From contig JAUQWR010000183.1 of NCBI GenBank assembly GCA_030835065.1, positions 1 through 10,436 on the forward strand: a stretch of 10,436 nucleotides of DNA, written 5' to 3'. How positions within the stretch are numbered: the stretch's first letter is position 1; each line of letters opens with the position of its first letter. The translations under genes and the position numbers were made by a program. A model generated the notes under the pieces. That model made no database searches, was not told the DNA's origin, and worked only from the letters and a program-made list of their open reading frames with translations. Source of the DNA: Candidatus Kapaibacterium sp. Its GTDB lineage: Bacteria > Bacteroidota > Ignavibacteria > Kapaibacteriales > UBA2268. Positions 1-6,313 of this stretch are shown piece after piece.

Positions 1-200
1 ACCTTCAAAGTTTGATTGTATTAGATTATGCCCAAGTACCAGACAGGAAATTAAAACCCAAGAGATCTTTAATTATTGCAGGCACGGGTTTAGGAATGTT
101 TATTTTTTCAATATTAGCAATTATAATTTGGTTTAATTTAAAACAGTTTAGTAATAGATATAAACGAATATTGCAAAGTAATGATAATAAACGAAAATAA
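1..200 (+). CDS. Wzz/GNVR-type polysaccharide chain-length determinant, C-terminal end only (5' end outside window)
   Basis: Only the last ~65 codons are present. The frame is open from the first bases (…LQSLIVLDYAQVPDRK…) to TAA at 198-200, so the TTG at 12 is an internal codon and not the start. The visible part has the usual C-terminal signature of Wzz-family proteins: a short Pro/Lys-rich stretch (VPDRKLKPKRS) followed directly by a transmembrane helix (about 25 residues, LIIAGTGLGMF onwards) and a short basic tail. Family members sit in the inner membrane with a large periplasmic coiled coil and control polysaccharide chain length or export. The stop overlaps the start of the next gene, an O-antigen ligase-type protein, by 20 bases, which fits a polysaccharide operon. 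It could instead be a Wzc-like fusion, since the rest is unseen. Confidence 0.72.
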   Translation, partial: LQSLIVLDYAQVPDRKLKPKRSLIIAGTGLGMFIFSILAIIIWFNLKQFSNRYKRILQSNDNKRK

Positions 201-1632
201 AAATATTTTCAAAGAAATTTTTGAGAAATGTTCTGAAATGCCGGTCTGGATCTCAGTTGTGCTGGTATTTATTGTAGGGCTTTTGTCTTATACAAGCATT
301 TTATTTGACTTTGGAATTTATTTTTTAGGATTTGTTGTTGGACTTGCAGCACTTTTGTTTGCAATTAGTAATCCGGTTTATTGGTTGATTTCTGTATCAC
401 TATGCGGGATAGTTTTTTTTACGACAAGTGATAAAGGCGTTTCTGCTTTAGATGCTCTTATTGCGGCATATCTATTAGGTGGCTTAGGCTTTTGGTTTTT
501 ATATTCCATTGTAGTTGAAAAAATCAAGCTGACTAGAAATTCTGCTGATTGGATTTTTTTACTATTTTATTTTGCTGCCATTTTTAACGGTTTAATCGCG
601 GTTATTAATGGAGTTGAATTGTTGAATTGGCTCAGAGAATATTTGCTTTTGTGTATGACTTTATATTATTTTCCAATAAGGCATTATTTTGAAGACAAAA
701 AGCATCTGGTAATGTTCTTAGCTTCAATTGGTATTGTATATTTTTTTGTAGATTTATTTCAATTTTATAGCTATTATAAAATTTCTACTCAGAAGCTTAT
801 GTATGCTTATGAATTAGGTAGAACATTGAGAACTAATCAATCTTTGATGACTGCAGCTTCGATTTCAGGTATTATTTTTTACTTCTATAGCAAAAAAAAT
901 ATACATAAGTTATTGATTTTTATTTTTACTGCTACAAGTATTGTTGCTTTAATCACTTCCTTTTCAAGAACTTTCTGGATTATTTTAATAATTCAAGCTT
1001 TGGTAGTTGTCTTTTTCCTAAAATTCAACAAAAAAATTGAGTTCTTTTTCATGTTGATACTTATTTCATTTGCTACTTTTGGAATGGGGTATTTGTTTAT
1101 GAAAGACAATGTAAATCTACTTTTCTCTGTATTAGAAAATAGATTTGTTTCAGCCTCAGATGGCAAGAAAGATATCTCAGTCCAAGGTAGATTATTCGAA
1201 TATAAAGCAGCATGGAAACACATACAAACAAATCCATTGGGAGGAAATGGATTGGCAAAAATCAATAGGTTTTATGATCCAATTGTAAAAACACTTACTT
1301 CATTCCAAATAAATCATAATATTTATATACATATTACATATAGATTGGGCTTTCCTCTTGCAATTTGCTTCTTTTTCTTCTTAGCATATAATTTTGTTTT
1401 AGGAGCTTGGTTGATGTTTAAAGTAAAAAATACTTTTTATAAATCTGTCTTGATGGCTGCTGTATTATCATTATTTTTAATGTTTGTTGGTGGATTTACT
1501 ACTCCTATTATGGTTTTTAGAGATGGTTTGTTTATTAATGCTTATTCGGCTGCTTTAATAGGAATAGTTTATGCTCACTATAAAAAAGAAAGATCTGCAG
1601 AGATAGCAAAAGATCAAATCGGCAACATCTAA
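181..1632 (+). CDS. O-antigen ligase / polymerase family (Wzy_C) membrane protein
   Basis: This 483-residue protein is almost entirely hydrophobic, with roughly ten or more membrane helices. It carries the Wzy_C/WaaL-like region: a larger extracytoplasmic segment with G336-R337, then NPLGGNGL (351-358), and a conserved-type His-Asn-x-Tyr at 379-382. Proteins of this family transfer or polymerise lipid-linked sugar chains on the outer face of the inner membrane; sequence alone does not separate ligase (WaaL) from polymerase (Wzy). The ATG at 181 lies inside the last codons of the preceding Wzz-like gene, so the two are probably translationally coupled, and a polysaccharide role follows from that context. 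No strong ribosome-binding site is visible (AAAG just upstream). Its TAA overlaps the stop of the convergent Rieske gene. Length is in the family's normal range and the frame is intact. Confidence 0.83.
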   Translation: MIINENKNIFKEIFEKCSEMPVWISVVLVFIVGLLSYTSILFDFGIYFLGFVVGLAALLFAISNPVYWLISVSLCGIVFFTTSDKGVSALDALIAAYLLGGLGFWFLYSIVVEKIKLTRNSADWIFLLFYFAAIFNGLIAVINGVELLNWLREYLLLCMTLYYFPIRHYFEDKKHLVMFLASIGIVYFFVDLFQFYSYYKISTQKLMYAYELGRTLRTNQSLMTAASISGIIFYFYSKKNIHKLLIFIFTATSIVALITSFSRTFWIILIIQALVVVFFLKFNKKIEFFFMLILISFATFGMGYLFMKDNVNLLFSVLENRFVSASDGKKDISVQGRLFEYKAAWKHIQTNPLGGNGLAKINRFYDPIVKTLTSFQINHNIYIHITYRLGFPLAICFFFFLAYNFVLGAWLMFKVKNTFYKSVLMAAVLSLFLMFVGGFTTPIMVFRDGLFINAYSAALIGIVYAHYKKERSAEIAKDQIGNI

Positions 1633-2042
1633 ATAGGATTCTTGCGCCAAGCAGGTATTAACTGGTCGCTGGGAATTTCTGCCCAAACTAATCCATCTTC
1701 TTCGAATATAGAAAACTTGACTAAATGCTTAATTCCTTGATGTTTGTTGGTGTTTTCGCCAGTATCAAGTGTGTAAGTCCAGCCATGTAGCGGGCACGTT
1801 AGTGTTTTATTTTTTTTGTCAATTATGCCTTCGTGAATTCTATCGGCATGGCGGTGGGGGCAGATATTGTGAAAACAATATAATTTTGATTCGAATCGAA
1901 TTACAGCTATCTGCAAGTCGTAATCTTCTTGGAATATAAATTGATAACCTTTGCCTTCGACAATATCTTTGGATCTTGCCACATTAGCATAGTTTATTCC
2001 ATCAATTTCCAGTGTTTCGTATTGCTTTTCTTCGTCAAACAT
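1629..2042 (-). CDS. Soluble Rieske [2Fe-2S] ferredoxin-like protein
   Basis: This 137-residue protein has the Rieske ligand pattern C61-x-H63 … C83-x2-H86 within CPHRH and TCPLHGW, followed by the typical Y-x-x-D-T-G-E segment (90-96). The cluster would pass single electrons. No signal peptide or membrane anchor is visible, so it is probably cytoplasmic, unlike bc1-complex Rieske proteins. It resembles the ferredoxin component of dioxygenase or nitrite-reductase (NirD-like) systems, but no partner reductase or oxygenase is in view. The 19-residue spacing between the two ligand pairs is slightly longer than the common 15-17. Its ATG follows the TAA of the upstream hydrolase gene with no base between, so it is the last gene of a three-gene operon and its translation is likely coupled. 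It has no clear ribosome-binding site of its own. Confidence 0.85.
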   Translation of the reverse strand: MFDEEKQYETLEIDGINYANVARSKDIVEGKGYQFIFQEDYDLQIAVIRFESKLYCFHNICPHRHADRIHEGIIDKKNKTLTCPLHGWTYTLDTGENTNKHQGIKHLVKFSIFEEDGLVWAEIPSDQLIPAWRKNPI

Positions 2043-2888
2043 TTAAATCTCGATTGTATTATTGATAATATATTTATTATTTGCTAAATCCAAGCGACCT
2101 GCTTTTTTGAAAGCATCATGTTCGAAATAAAGAATTGCATTTTCCTCATACGCTCTTGGAATAAGTTTTTTCCTTTCTTCAATTATTGTCAATGGAAAAT
2201 TATCGTAGCCCATCACAAAAGGAAATGGAATGTGGGCAGAAGTAGGGATCAAATCTGCACAAAAATATAGAATATCATCATCCGATTCAATTTTGACTAA
2301 TTGCATAGCCTTTGTGTGCCCATCCGAAAGAATAGTACTAATACCAGGGAAAAGTTCAAATTCGCCTTCAATAATCTCTAGTACATTGTTTTCGATCAAA
2401 GGCATCCAATTGTCTTTAATAAACGAAGCCCTGTCTTTTTCGTTAGGATTATTAGCCCAGTTGAGATGACTCTTTTGAACATAATACTTAGCATTGGGGA
2501 AGCTGGGAATAATATCATTTCCTGATTTGATTGTAGCTCCGCCAGCATGGTCAAAATGTAGGTGAGTGAGAATAACATCGCTTATGTCTTCTGGATTAAT
2601 ATTATTCTTTTTTAAGGCATTTACTAATGAAGATTCATCTCTATTTAAATTATAAATTCCGGCAAATTTGTCGTCAAATTTATCGCCATTACCGGTATCA
2701 ATTAAAATTCTTCTATCACCGGTGTCGATATATAATGGGCTTGCGGCTAGTGTAATTCTATTGAGCTCGTCCCCAGCATGATATGCTTTAGACCAAATTG
2801 CTTTGGGCACAACTCCAAACATTGATCCTCCATCCAACCCAAAATTGCATGTATCGATCGATTTGATTTCAAATTTGCCTAATTTCAT
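2043..2888 (-). CDS. Metallo-beta-lactamase-fold hydrolase, YtnP-like
   Basis: At 281 residues this is a full-length MBL-fold enzyme. The metal site is complete: H109-x-H111-x-D113-H114 (THLHFDHAGG), H191 in SDGHT, D212 in FCADLIP and H257 in FEHDAF, which should bind two metal ions. From memory, the N-terminal segment GGSMFGVVPKAIWSK and the ADLIPTSAHIP block closely resemble Bacillus YtnP, described as a quorum-quenching lactonase of similar length. A lactone or ester hydrolase activity is therefore plausible, but the substrate cannot be read from sequence. No signal peptide is present, so it is probably cytoplasmic. It lies 3 bases after the HMA chaperone gene and directly abuts the Rieske gene. 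AGG about 12 bases upstream of the ATG is a modest ribosome-binding site. Confidence 0.87.
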   Translation of the reverse strand: MKLGKFEIKSIDTCNFGLDGGSMFGVVPKAIWSKAYHAGDELNRITLAASPLYIDTGDRRILIDTGNGDKFDDKFAGIYNLNRDESSLVNALKKNNINPEDISDVILTHLHFDHAGGATIKSGNDIIPSFPNAKYYVQKSHLNWANNPNEKDRASFIKDNWMPLIENNVLEIIEGEFELFPGISTILSDGHTKAMQLVKIESDDDILYFCADLIPTSAHIPFPFVMGYDNFPLTIIEERKKLIPRAYEENAILYFEHDAFKKAGRLDLANNKYIINNTIEI

Positions 2889-2891
2889 ATT

Positions 2892-3089
2892 TTAACCTAC
2901 AAAAGTATAGCCTGATTTGTCAACAGCTTCGGCAATTGCATCTTTGCTGAAATTCCCTGTGACTGTTGCTTTAGAAGCTTCTAAGTTAATTTCGGCGTGC
3001 TCTACTCCATCCACTGCTTCTATAGCTTTTTTCACTCTGTTTGCACAATGCATGCAAGACATCCCATCAACTCTGAATTCTTGTTCCAT
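2892..3089 (-). CDS. Heavy-metal-associated (HMA) domain protein, CopZ-like copper chaperone
   Basis: This 65-residue protein is a single HMA domain with the metal-binding loop M10-S-C12-M-H-C15 (GMSCMHC), the expected beta-alpha-beta-beta-alpha-beta layout, and the usual C-terminal SGYTF. Free-standing domains of this size bind Cu(I), or sometimes Zn or Hg, in the cytoplasm and hand it to P-type ATPases or regulators. No copper ATPase or CsoR/CueR-type regulator is in the window, so copper is the likeliest metal but is not proven. It is the first gene of the minus-strand operon with the MBL hydrolase and Rieske protein. The start is well supported: AGGA lies 5 bases ahead of the ATG. Length is typical for CopZ. 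Confidence 0.88.
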   Translation of the reverse strand: MEQEFRVDGMSCMHCANRVKKAIEAVDGVEHAEINLEASKATVTGNFSKDAIAEAVDKSGYTFVG

Positions 3090-3094
3090 CTCGA

Positions 3095-3098
3095 TCCT
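3095..3098 (-). promoter_or_regulatory. Ribosome-binding site of the HMA chaperone gene
   Basis: AGGA on the minus strand, 5 bases before the ATG at 3089. It is one of the few good Shine-Dalgarno matches in the window and fixes the start of the small gene. Confidence 0.6.
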
Positions 3099-3129
3099 AA
3101 AAAATTACTAAACAATCATAAATTTAAAA

Positions 3130-3137
3130 TATTTTTG
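3130..3137 (+). promoter_or_regulatory. Possible Bacteroidetes-type -7 promoter element
   Basis: TATTTTTG matches the TAnnTTTG -7 consensus known from Bacteroidetes. It lies in the divergent region between the HMA operon and the plus-strand gene. No convincing -33 TTTG partner is seen upstream, and the region is so AT-rich that a chance match is possible. If real, transcription would begin a few bases after 3137, making a start codon at 3142 unlikely and favouring one nearer 3181-3199. Confidence 0.2.
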
Positions 3138-3141
3138 TATT

Positions 3142-4080
3142 TTGAAGTTTAGCTTTGATAAATATTGTTTTTTATTACTTTTGAATGAAATATTAAAATT
3201 GTATAAAGTCTTTGTTTTTATAGTAAGTATGTTATTGATTTTGCTGCGATGCGAATATGCAAATGCAAGTAATTATGATATATATGATCTGACAAAGATA
3301 TATTTCAATATTGATTCCAAAGATGACAATAAATCGTTTTTTCAAGCAAGTTATGGTTTGTCTCTTCCTGAGTTTTCAGATAAGATTTTTACAGAATCAA
3401 TATCCAAATCATATGAATCTAAAATAGAATATGGTTTTGTAAGAAATAAACTTAATTATTTGAGAAGCAATTTGAATTCAAAATCCTCTGAATCAATATT
3501 TTTGACGAATGTGTCATCTCATTTTAAACCAGGGCTGACTGATTTTACCGGATTTACAATTGATGCTTGGGAATTTGGCTTTAAAGTAAAAAATGGGTTT
3601 GCACTTGATCTGTCGAATAAATCCAAAATGTATTTAAATCATTCAAGTATTATGCAATGGAATAGAATCGATTTTGAATCAAATTCAAAAAATGAAAAAA
3701 ATGATGAAATGATTACAAAGTTCGACCAAAATTTTAAATTTGGAACAGGATTTTCACCTTCGATTGAAATTTTATTAGATGAAAATTTTTCTTTTGAAAT
3801 TGCTTACCAGCATGATGTGTATTATCCCGAATTTGAAGGTGGAAAATGGATAGGAGCGTTTTTATTCGACAACATAAGCCAGCAATGGGTAGAATATTGT
3901 GAGCCCATTTTGATTGAAGAAATAACTGACTATTATCCGTCTTCAAAATTTATTTATAAAAATTTATTGTCATTTGTTACTCAAGAATTTCGACGTGAGC
4001 AAATGTTTTGGCCTTTTAAATCAAAATCATCTCTCAACTTCGACGTTTTTAGATTTGGAATTACTTACACCTTTGATTAA
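3142..4080 (+). CDS. Secreted, possibly outer-membrane beta-barrel protein of unknown function; start uncertain
   Basis: I do not recognise the family. The coordinates give the longest frame, which opens with TTG. A signal peptide is clear in the translation: hydrophobic VFVFIVSMLLILL, then RCEYANA|S with an A-x-A cleavage site. The only in-frame ATG (3229) would cut that hydrophobic core in half, so translation more likely starts at a TTG at 3181 or 3199; a frameshift near the ATG at 3185 is also possible (see findings). The mature part (~270 residues) is rich in Ser, Asn, Phe and aromatic residues, alternates polar and hydrophobic residues, and ends FRFGITYTFD. That ending resembles the last strand of an outer-membrane barrel; the barrel assignment is inference. 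No enzyme motif was seen. It is divergent from the HMA operon and 63 bases upstream of the GWxTD gene. Confidence 0.62.
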   Translation: MKFSFDKYCFLLLLNEILKLYKVFVFIVSMLLILLRCEYANASNYDIYDLTKIYFNIDSKDDNKSFFQASYGLSLPEFSDKIFTESISKSYESKIEYGFVRNKLNYLRSNLNSKSSESIFLTNVSSHFKPGLTDFTGFTIDAWEFGFKVKNGFALDLSNKSKMYLNHSSIMQWNRIDFESNSKNEKNDEMITKFDQNFKFGTGFSPSIEILLDENFSFEIAYQHDVYYPEFEGGKWIGAFLFDNISQQWVEYCEPILIEEITDYYPSSKFIYKNLLSFVTQEFRREQMFWPFKSKSSLNFDVFRFGITYTFD

Positions 4081-4143
4081 TTTGTCAATTGTGAATTGTA
4101 ATTTCGAAAAATTCATGAATAGTAATTGAATTGATGGTGCAAA

Positions 4144-5451
4144 ATGAAGTATTTAATTTTTTTGCTTTTAGGATTGATTTGTATTGAAATGGCATATAGT
4201 CAGGAAATGAGAGAAAACTCAAAACCAAGTGTTTTTCATTACGATGCCATAGTTTTTAGAGGTAAGACTTTCGACAGCACAAGAGTTGATATATACACTT
4301 TGCTTCCTTATCAATCTCTCGAATTTAGAGCATCATCGGGTAAGTACTACAGCAAATATAATATTTTAATAAATATAAGTGACTCAGCTAATAATAAGTT
4401 CTATTCGAATAATATAGAAAGAGTTATTGTCGAAGAAGATTATAATGTGTGCCAAGGCAGTACTGGAAAGTTTGATTTCAATCAGGCTATTGCAAGCTTG
4501 CCTCCCGGTACATATAAAGTGAATGTAAGTATTTTAGATCAGCAAAGCAAAGCAGAAATGACTCAAAGCAGAACACTTACTGTAATAAATTATAATGAGT
4601 ATAATTTTTCTACCAGTGGGATAATGTTAGTATCCAGTATCGAAGAAAAAAATGGAAAATTTTCAATTACTCCGCATGTTTCAGATAATATAGGTATTTT
4701 AAAAGATTATTTCTTTGCATTTTTTGAAACATATAATAATACTGGTTCAGATAAAGAAGCCGAATATGTATATGAAATATTAGATGGCGAAAAGTCTGTA
4801 TATTCAAGCAAGCCAATAAAGAAAATTATTAAAAATGGCACTAGTCAAGAATATATTAGAATAGATAAGGCTCCTATTAAGTCTACTGGAGCTTATACCT
4901 TGAAGATATATTTATTAAAGCGCACTGCAGATTCAGTCGAGTATGCAAAAGATGATGTATTAGCTATAGTCGAAAGATCAATAAAATCATCACCAAATGG
5001 ATTTACCGAAGGAATTGAAGATATTGATAAAGCAATAAGCCAGCTCAGATATGTAGCTCGCCAAAAAGATTTAGATTATATTAAAGAAGCCTCTAGCAAT
5101 GAAGAAAAGCGAAATAGATTTCATGCTTTTTGGGTAGAATTAGACCCAAGTCCTGGTACTTTGACTAATGAAGCAATGGAGCAATATTACGAAAGAGTTG
5201 CTTATGCAAATAATAACTTTAGGTCTTACACTGCTGGTTGGCTAACTGATAAAGGGATGGTATATATAATATATGGAAGACCAAGCCAAATAGAAAATTC
5301 GATTTCAAATTATGACAATCGTGCTTACGAACGTTGGATTTATCCTCATAATAGAGAGTATATTTTTATTGATAGCAATGGATTTGGCGATTGGAGGCTC
5401 TACAGCCCGCAAGTAGTAACCGAAAAATATAAATATATTGAAGGTATGTAG
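4144..5451 (+). CDS. GWxTD domain-containing secreted protein
   Basis: This 435-residue protein starts with a signal peptide (MKYLIFLLLGLICIEMAYS|Q), so it is exported to the periplasm or beyond. The middle (about 30-280) is beta-rich, with PPGTYKVNVSILD-like segments suggesting immunoglobulin-like folds. The C-terminal region (about 289-431) is a typical GWxTD domain: an FW…DPSPGT stretch, a conserved YYERVAYANNNF helix, the name motif G365-W-L-T-D369, then YGRP and an ERWIYP…F…DWRLYSP end. The molecular function of GWxTD proteins is not established to my knowledge; they occur widely in Bacteroidetes/Chlorobi/Ignavibacteria and relatives. Length is normal and the frame intact. The ATG fits the signal peptide although the ribosome-binding site is weak. 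tatC starts 12 bases after its stop, so the two are probably co-transcribed. Confidence 0.85.
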   Translation: MKYLIFLLLGLICIEMAYSQEMRENSKPSVFHYDAIVFRGKTFDSTRVDIYTLLPYQSLEFRASSGKYYSKYNILINISDSANNKFYSNNIERVIVEEDYNVCQGSTGKFDFNQAIASLPPGTYKVNVSILDQQSKAEMTQSRTLTVINYNEYNFSTSGIMLVSSIEEKNGKFSITPHVSDNIGILKDYFFAFFETYNNTGSDKEAEYVYEILDGEKSVYSSKPIKKIIKNGTSQEYIRIDKAPIKSTGAYTLKIYLLKRTADSVEYAKDDVLAIVERSIKSSPNGFTEGIEDIDKAISQLRYVARQKDLDYIKEASSNEEKRNRFHAFWVELDPSPGTLTNEAMEQYYERVAYANNNFRSYTAGWLTDKGMVYIIYGRPSQIENSISNYDNRAYERWIYPHNREYIFIDSNGFGDWRLYSPQVVTEKYKYIEGM

Positions 5452-5463
5452 TCGATAGAATAT

Positions 5464-6210
5464 ATGGAAGAAACAAAACAAGAAACAGAACATCAGGAAA
5501 TGAGCTTTTGGGACCATCTCGAAGAGCTGAGAAAAAGAATAGTTTATGCTTTGCTGGCTTTGATTGTAGGATCGGCAGTAAGTGGTTATTTTATTAACGA
5601 CATTATGGATTATGTTTTGCTAAAGCCAGCGGGCAACGCAAAGTTGGATTTACAAAATTTGATGCCATTCGGGCAGCCTTTTTTATATTTCAAAGTAATC
5701 TTGATATGCGGAATAATTATTTCATTCCCATTTATGTTGTATCAATTGTGGAAATTTGTATCGCCCGGTTTGTATAATAATGAAAAAAGATGGGTTGGGT
5801 CGATTACAGTTTTTACTTCCTTTTGTTTTCTTGGTGGTGTTGCATTTTCTTATTTTGTAATGATTCCTTCAATGTTGGGATTTGCGGCTAGTTTTGGTTC
5901 AGAAAAAATCAAGAATATAATAGACATAAACAACTATTTTAGTTTTATATCCATGATACTCCTTGCATCAGGTATTTTGTTTGAAATGCCGATGGTGTCA
6001 TTTATTTTGTCAAAATTTGGAATGCTCACTCCGGGATTTTTGAGGAAGTACCGCAGGCATTCGGTTATAGCTATATTGATTTTTGCAGCAGTGCTCACTC
6101 CTACTCCAGATCCAATCAGCCAGTTGATTTTTGCAGCACCTTTGTTCGTATTGTACGAAATAAGCATCATTGTGTCAAAATTTGCACAAAAAAAGGAAGC
6201 CTCTGAATAA
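5464..6210 (+). CDS. tatC: Sec-independent (twin-arginine) protein translocase subunit TatC
   Basis: This 248-residue inner-membrane protein forms the signal-peptide receptor of the Tat pathway, which exports folded proteins. Family hallmarks are present: the N-terminal HLEELRKR (18-25), with Glu and Arg at the positions that recognise the RR signal; QLWKFVSPGLY (94-104); a membrane Glu in LFEMPM (E174); and LTPTPDPISQ (211-220) before the last helices. Six membrane segments are expected and fit the hydrophobic blocks. I kept the ATG at 5464; an ATG at codon 13 is possible but less usual. It follows the GWxTD gene by 12 bases. No tatA/tatB and no twin-arginine signal peptide is seen in this window, so its partners lie elsewhere. 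An imperfect hairpin lies just downstream. Confidence 0.95.
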   Translation: MEETKQETEHQEMSFWDHLEELRKRIVYALLALIVGSAVSGYFINDIMDYVLLKPAGNAKLDLQNLMPFGQPFLYFKVILICGIIISFPFMLYQLWKFVSPGLYNNEKRWVGSITVFTSFCFLGGVAFSYFVMIPSMLGFAASFGSEKIKNIIDINNYFSFISMILLASGILFEMPMVSFILSKFGMLTPGFLRKYRRHSVIAILIFAAVLTPTPDPISQLIFAAPLFVLYEISIIVSKFAQKKEASE

Positions 6211-6242
6211 TTTCATATACTTTTATAATTAATTTAGATGTA

Positions 6243-6281
6243 ACTAATTATGAAATTTTGCGTAAAAATTCATAATTTAGT
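6243..6281. repeat. Imperfect inverted repeat (hairpin) between tatC and the first M16 gene
   Basis: The arms ACTAATTATGAA-ATTTT (6243-6259) and AAAA-TTCATAATT-AGT (to 6281) pair over about 16 base pairs with two single-base bulges, around a short GC-containing loop (6260-6263). It sits in the 103-base gap between tatC and the M16 gene. No T-tract follows the second arm, so it does not look like a classic intrinsic terminator. It could be a weak terminator, an mRNA-stabilising structure or an operator. The stem is nearly all A/T, and chance cannot be excluded in this base composition. Confidence 0.35.
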
Positions 6282-6303
6282 AGAAATGTTTGTGACTTTT
6301 TGT

Positions 6304-6308
6304 AAAGG
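6304..6308 (+). promoter_or_regulatory. Ribosome-binding site of the first M16 gene
   Basis: AAAGG with a 5-base spacer before the ATG at 6314. It supports that start, which also places a signal peptide at the N-terminus. Confidence 0.45.
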
Positions 6309-6313
6309 TTATT

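Noticed and set aside
12..200. A separate 62-residue gene starting at TTG 12
   Set aside because: The frame is open to the left edge and the residues match the C-terminal end of a Wzz-type protein, so this is the tail of a longer gene and the TTG is internal.
2230..2469. Plus-strand open frame inside the MBL hydrolase gene
   Set aside because: It is antisense to a gene with intact catalytic motifs, has no recognisable domain and has no ribosome-binding site.
3142..3270. Lipoprotein signal in the barrel-like gene (LLRC)
   Set aside because: Arg precedes the Cys where a lipobox needs Gly, Ala or Ser; ANA|S gives a normal signal peptidase I site instead.
4081..4143. Short palindromes such as ATTCATGAAT (4111-4120) and CAATT-GTG-AATTG (4086-4098) before the GWxTD gene
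   Set aside because: They are short and A/T-only or nearly so, have no T-tract, and are expected by chance in this base composition. No terminator or operator can be claimed.
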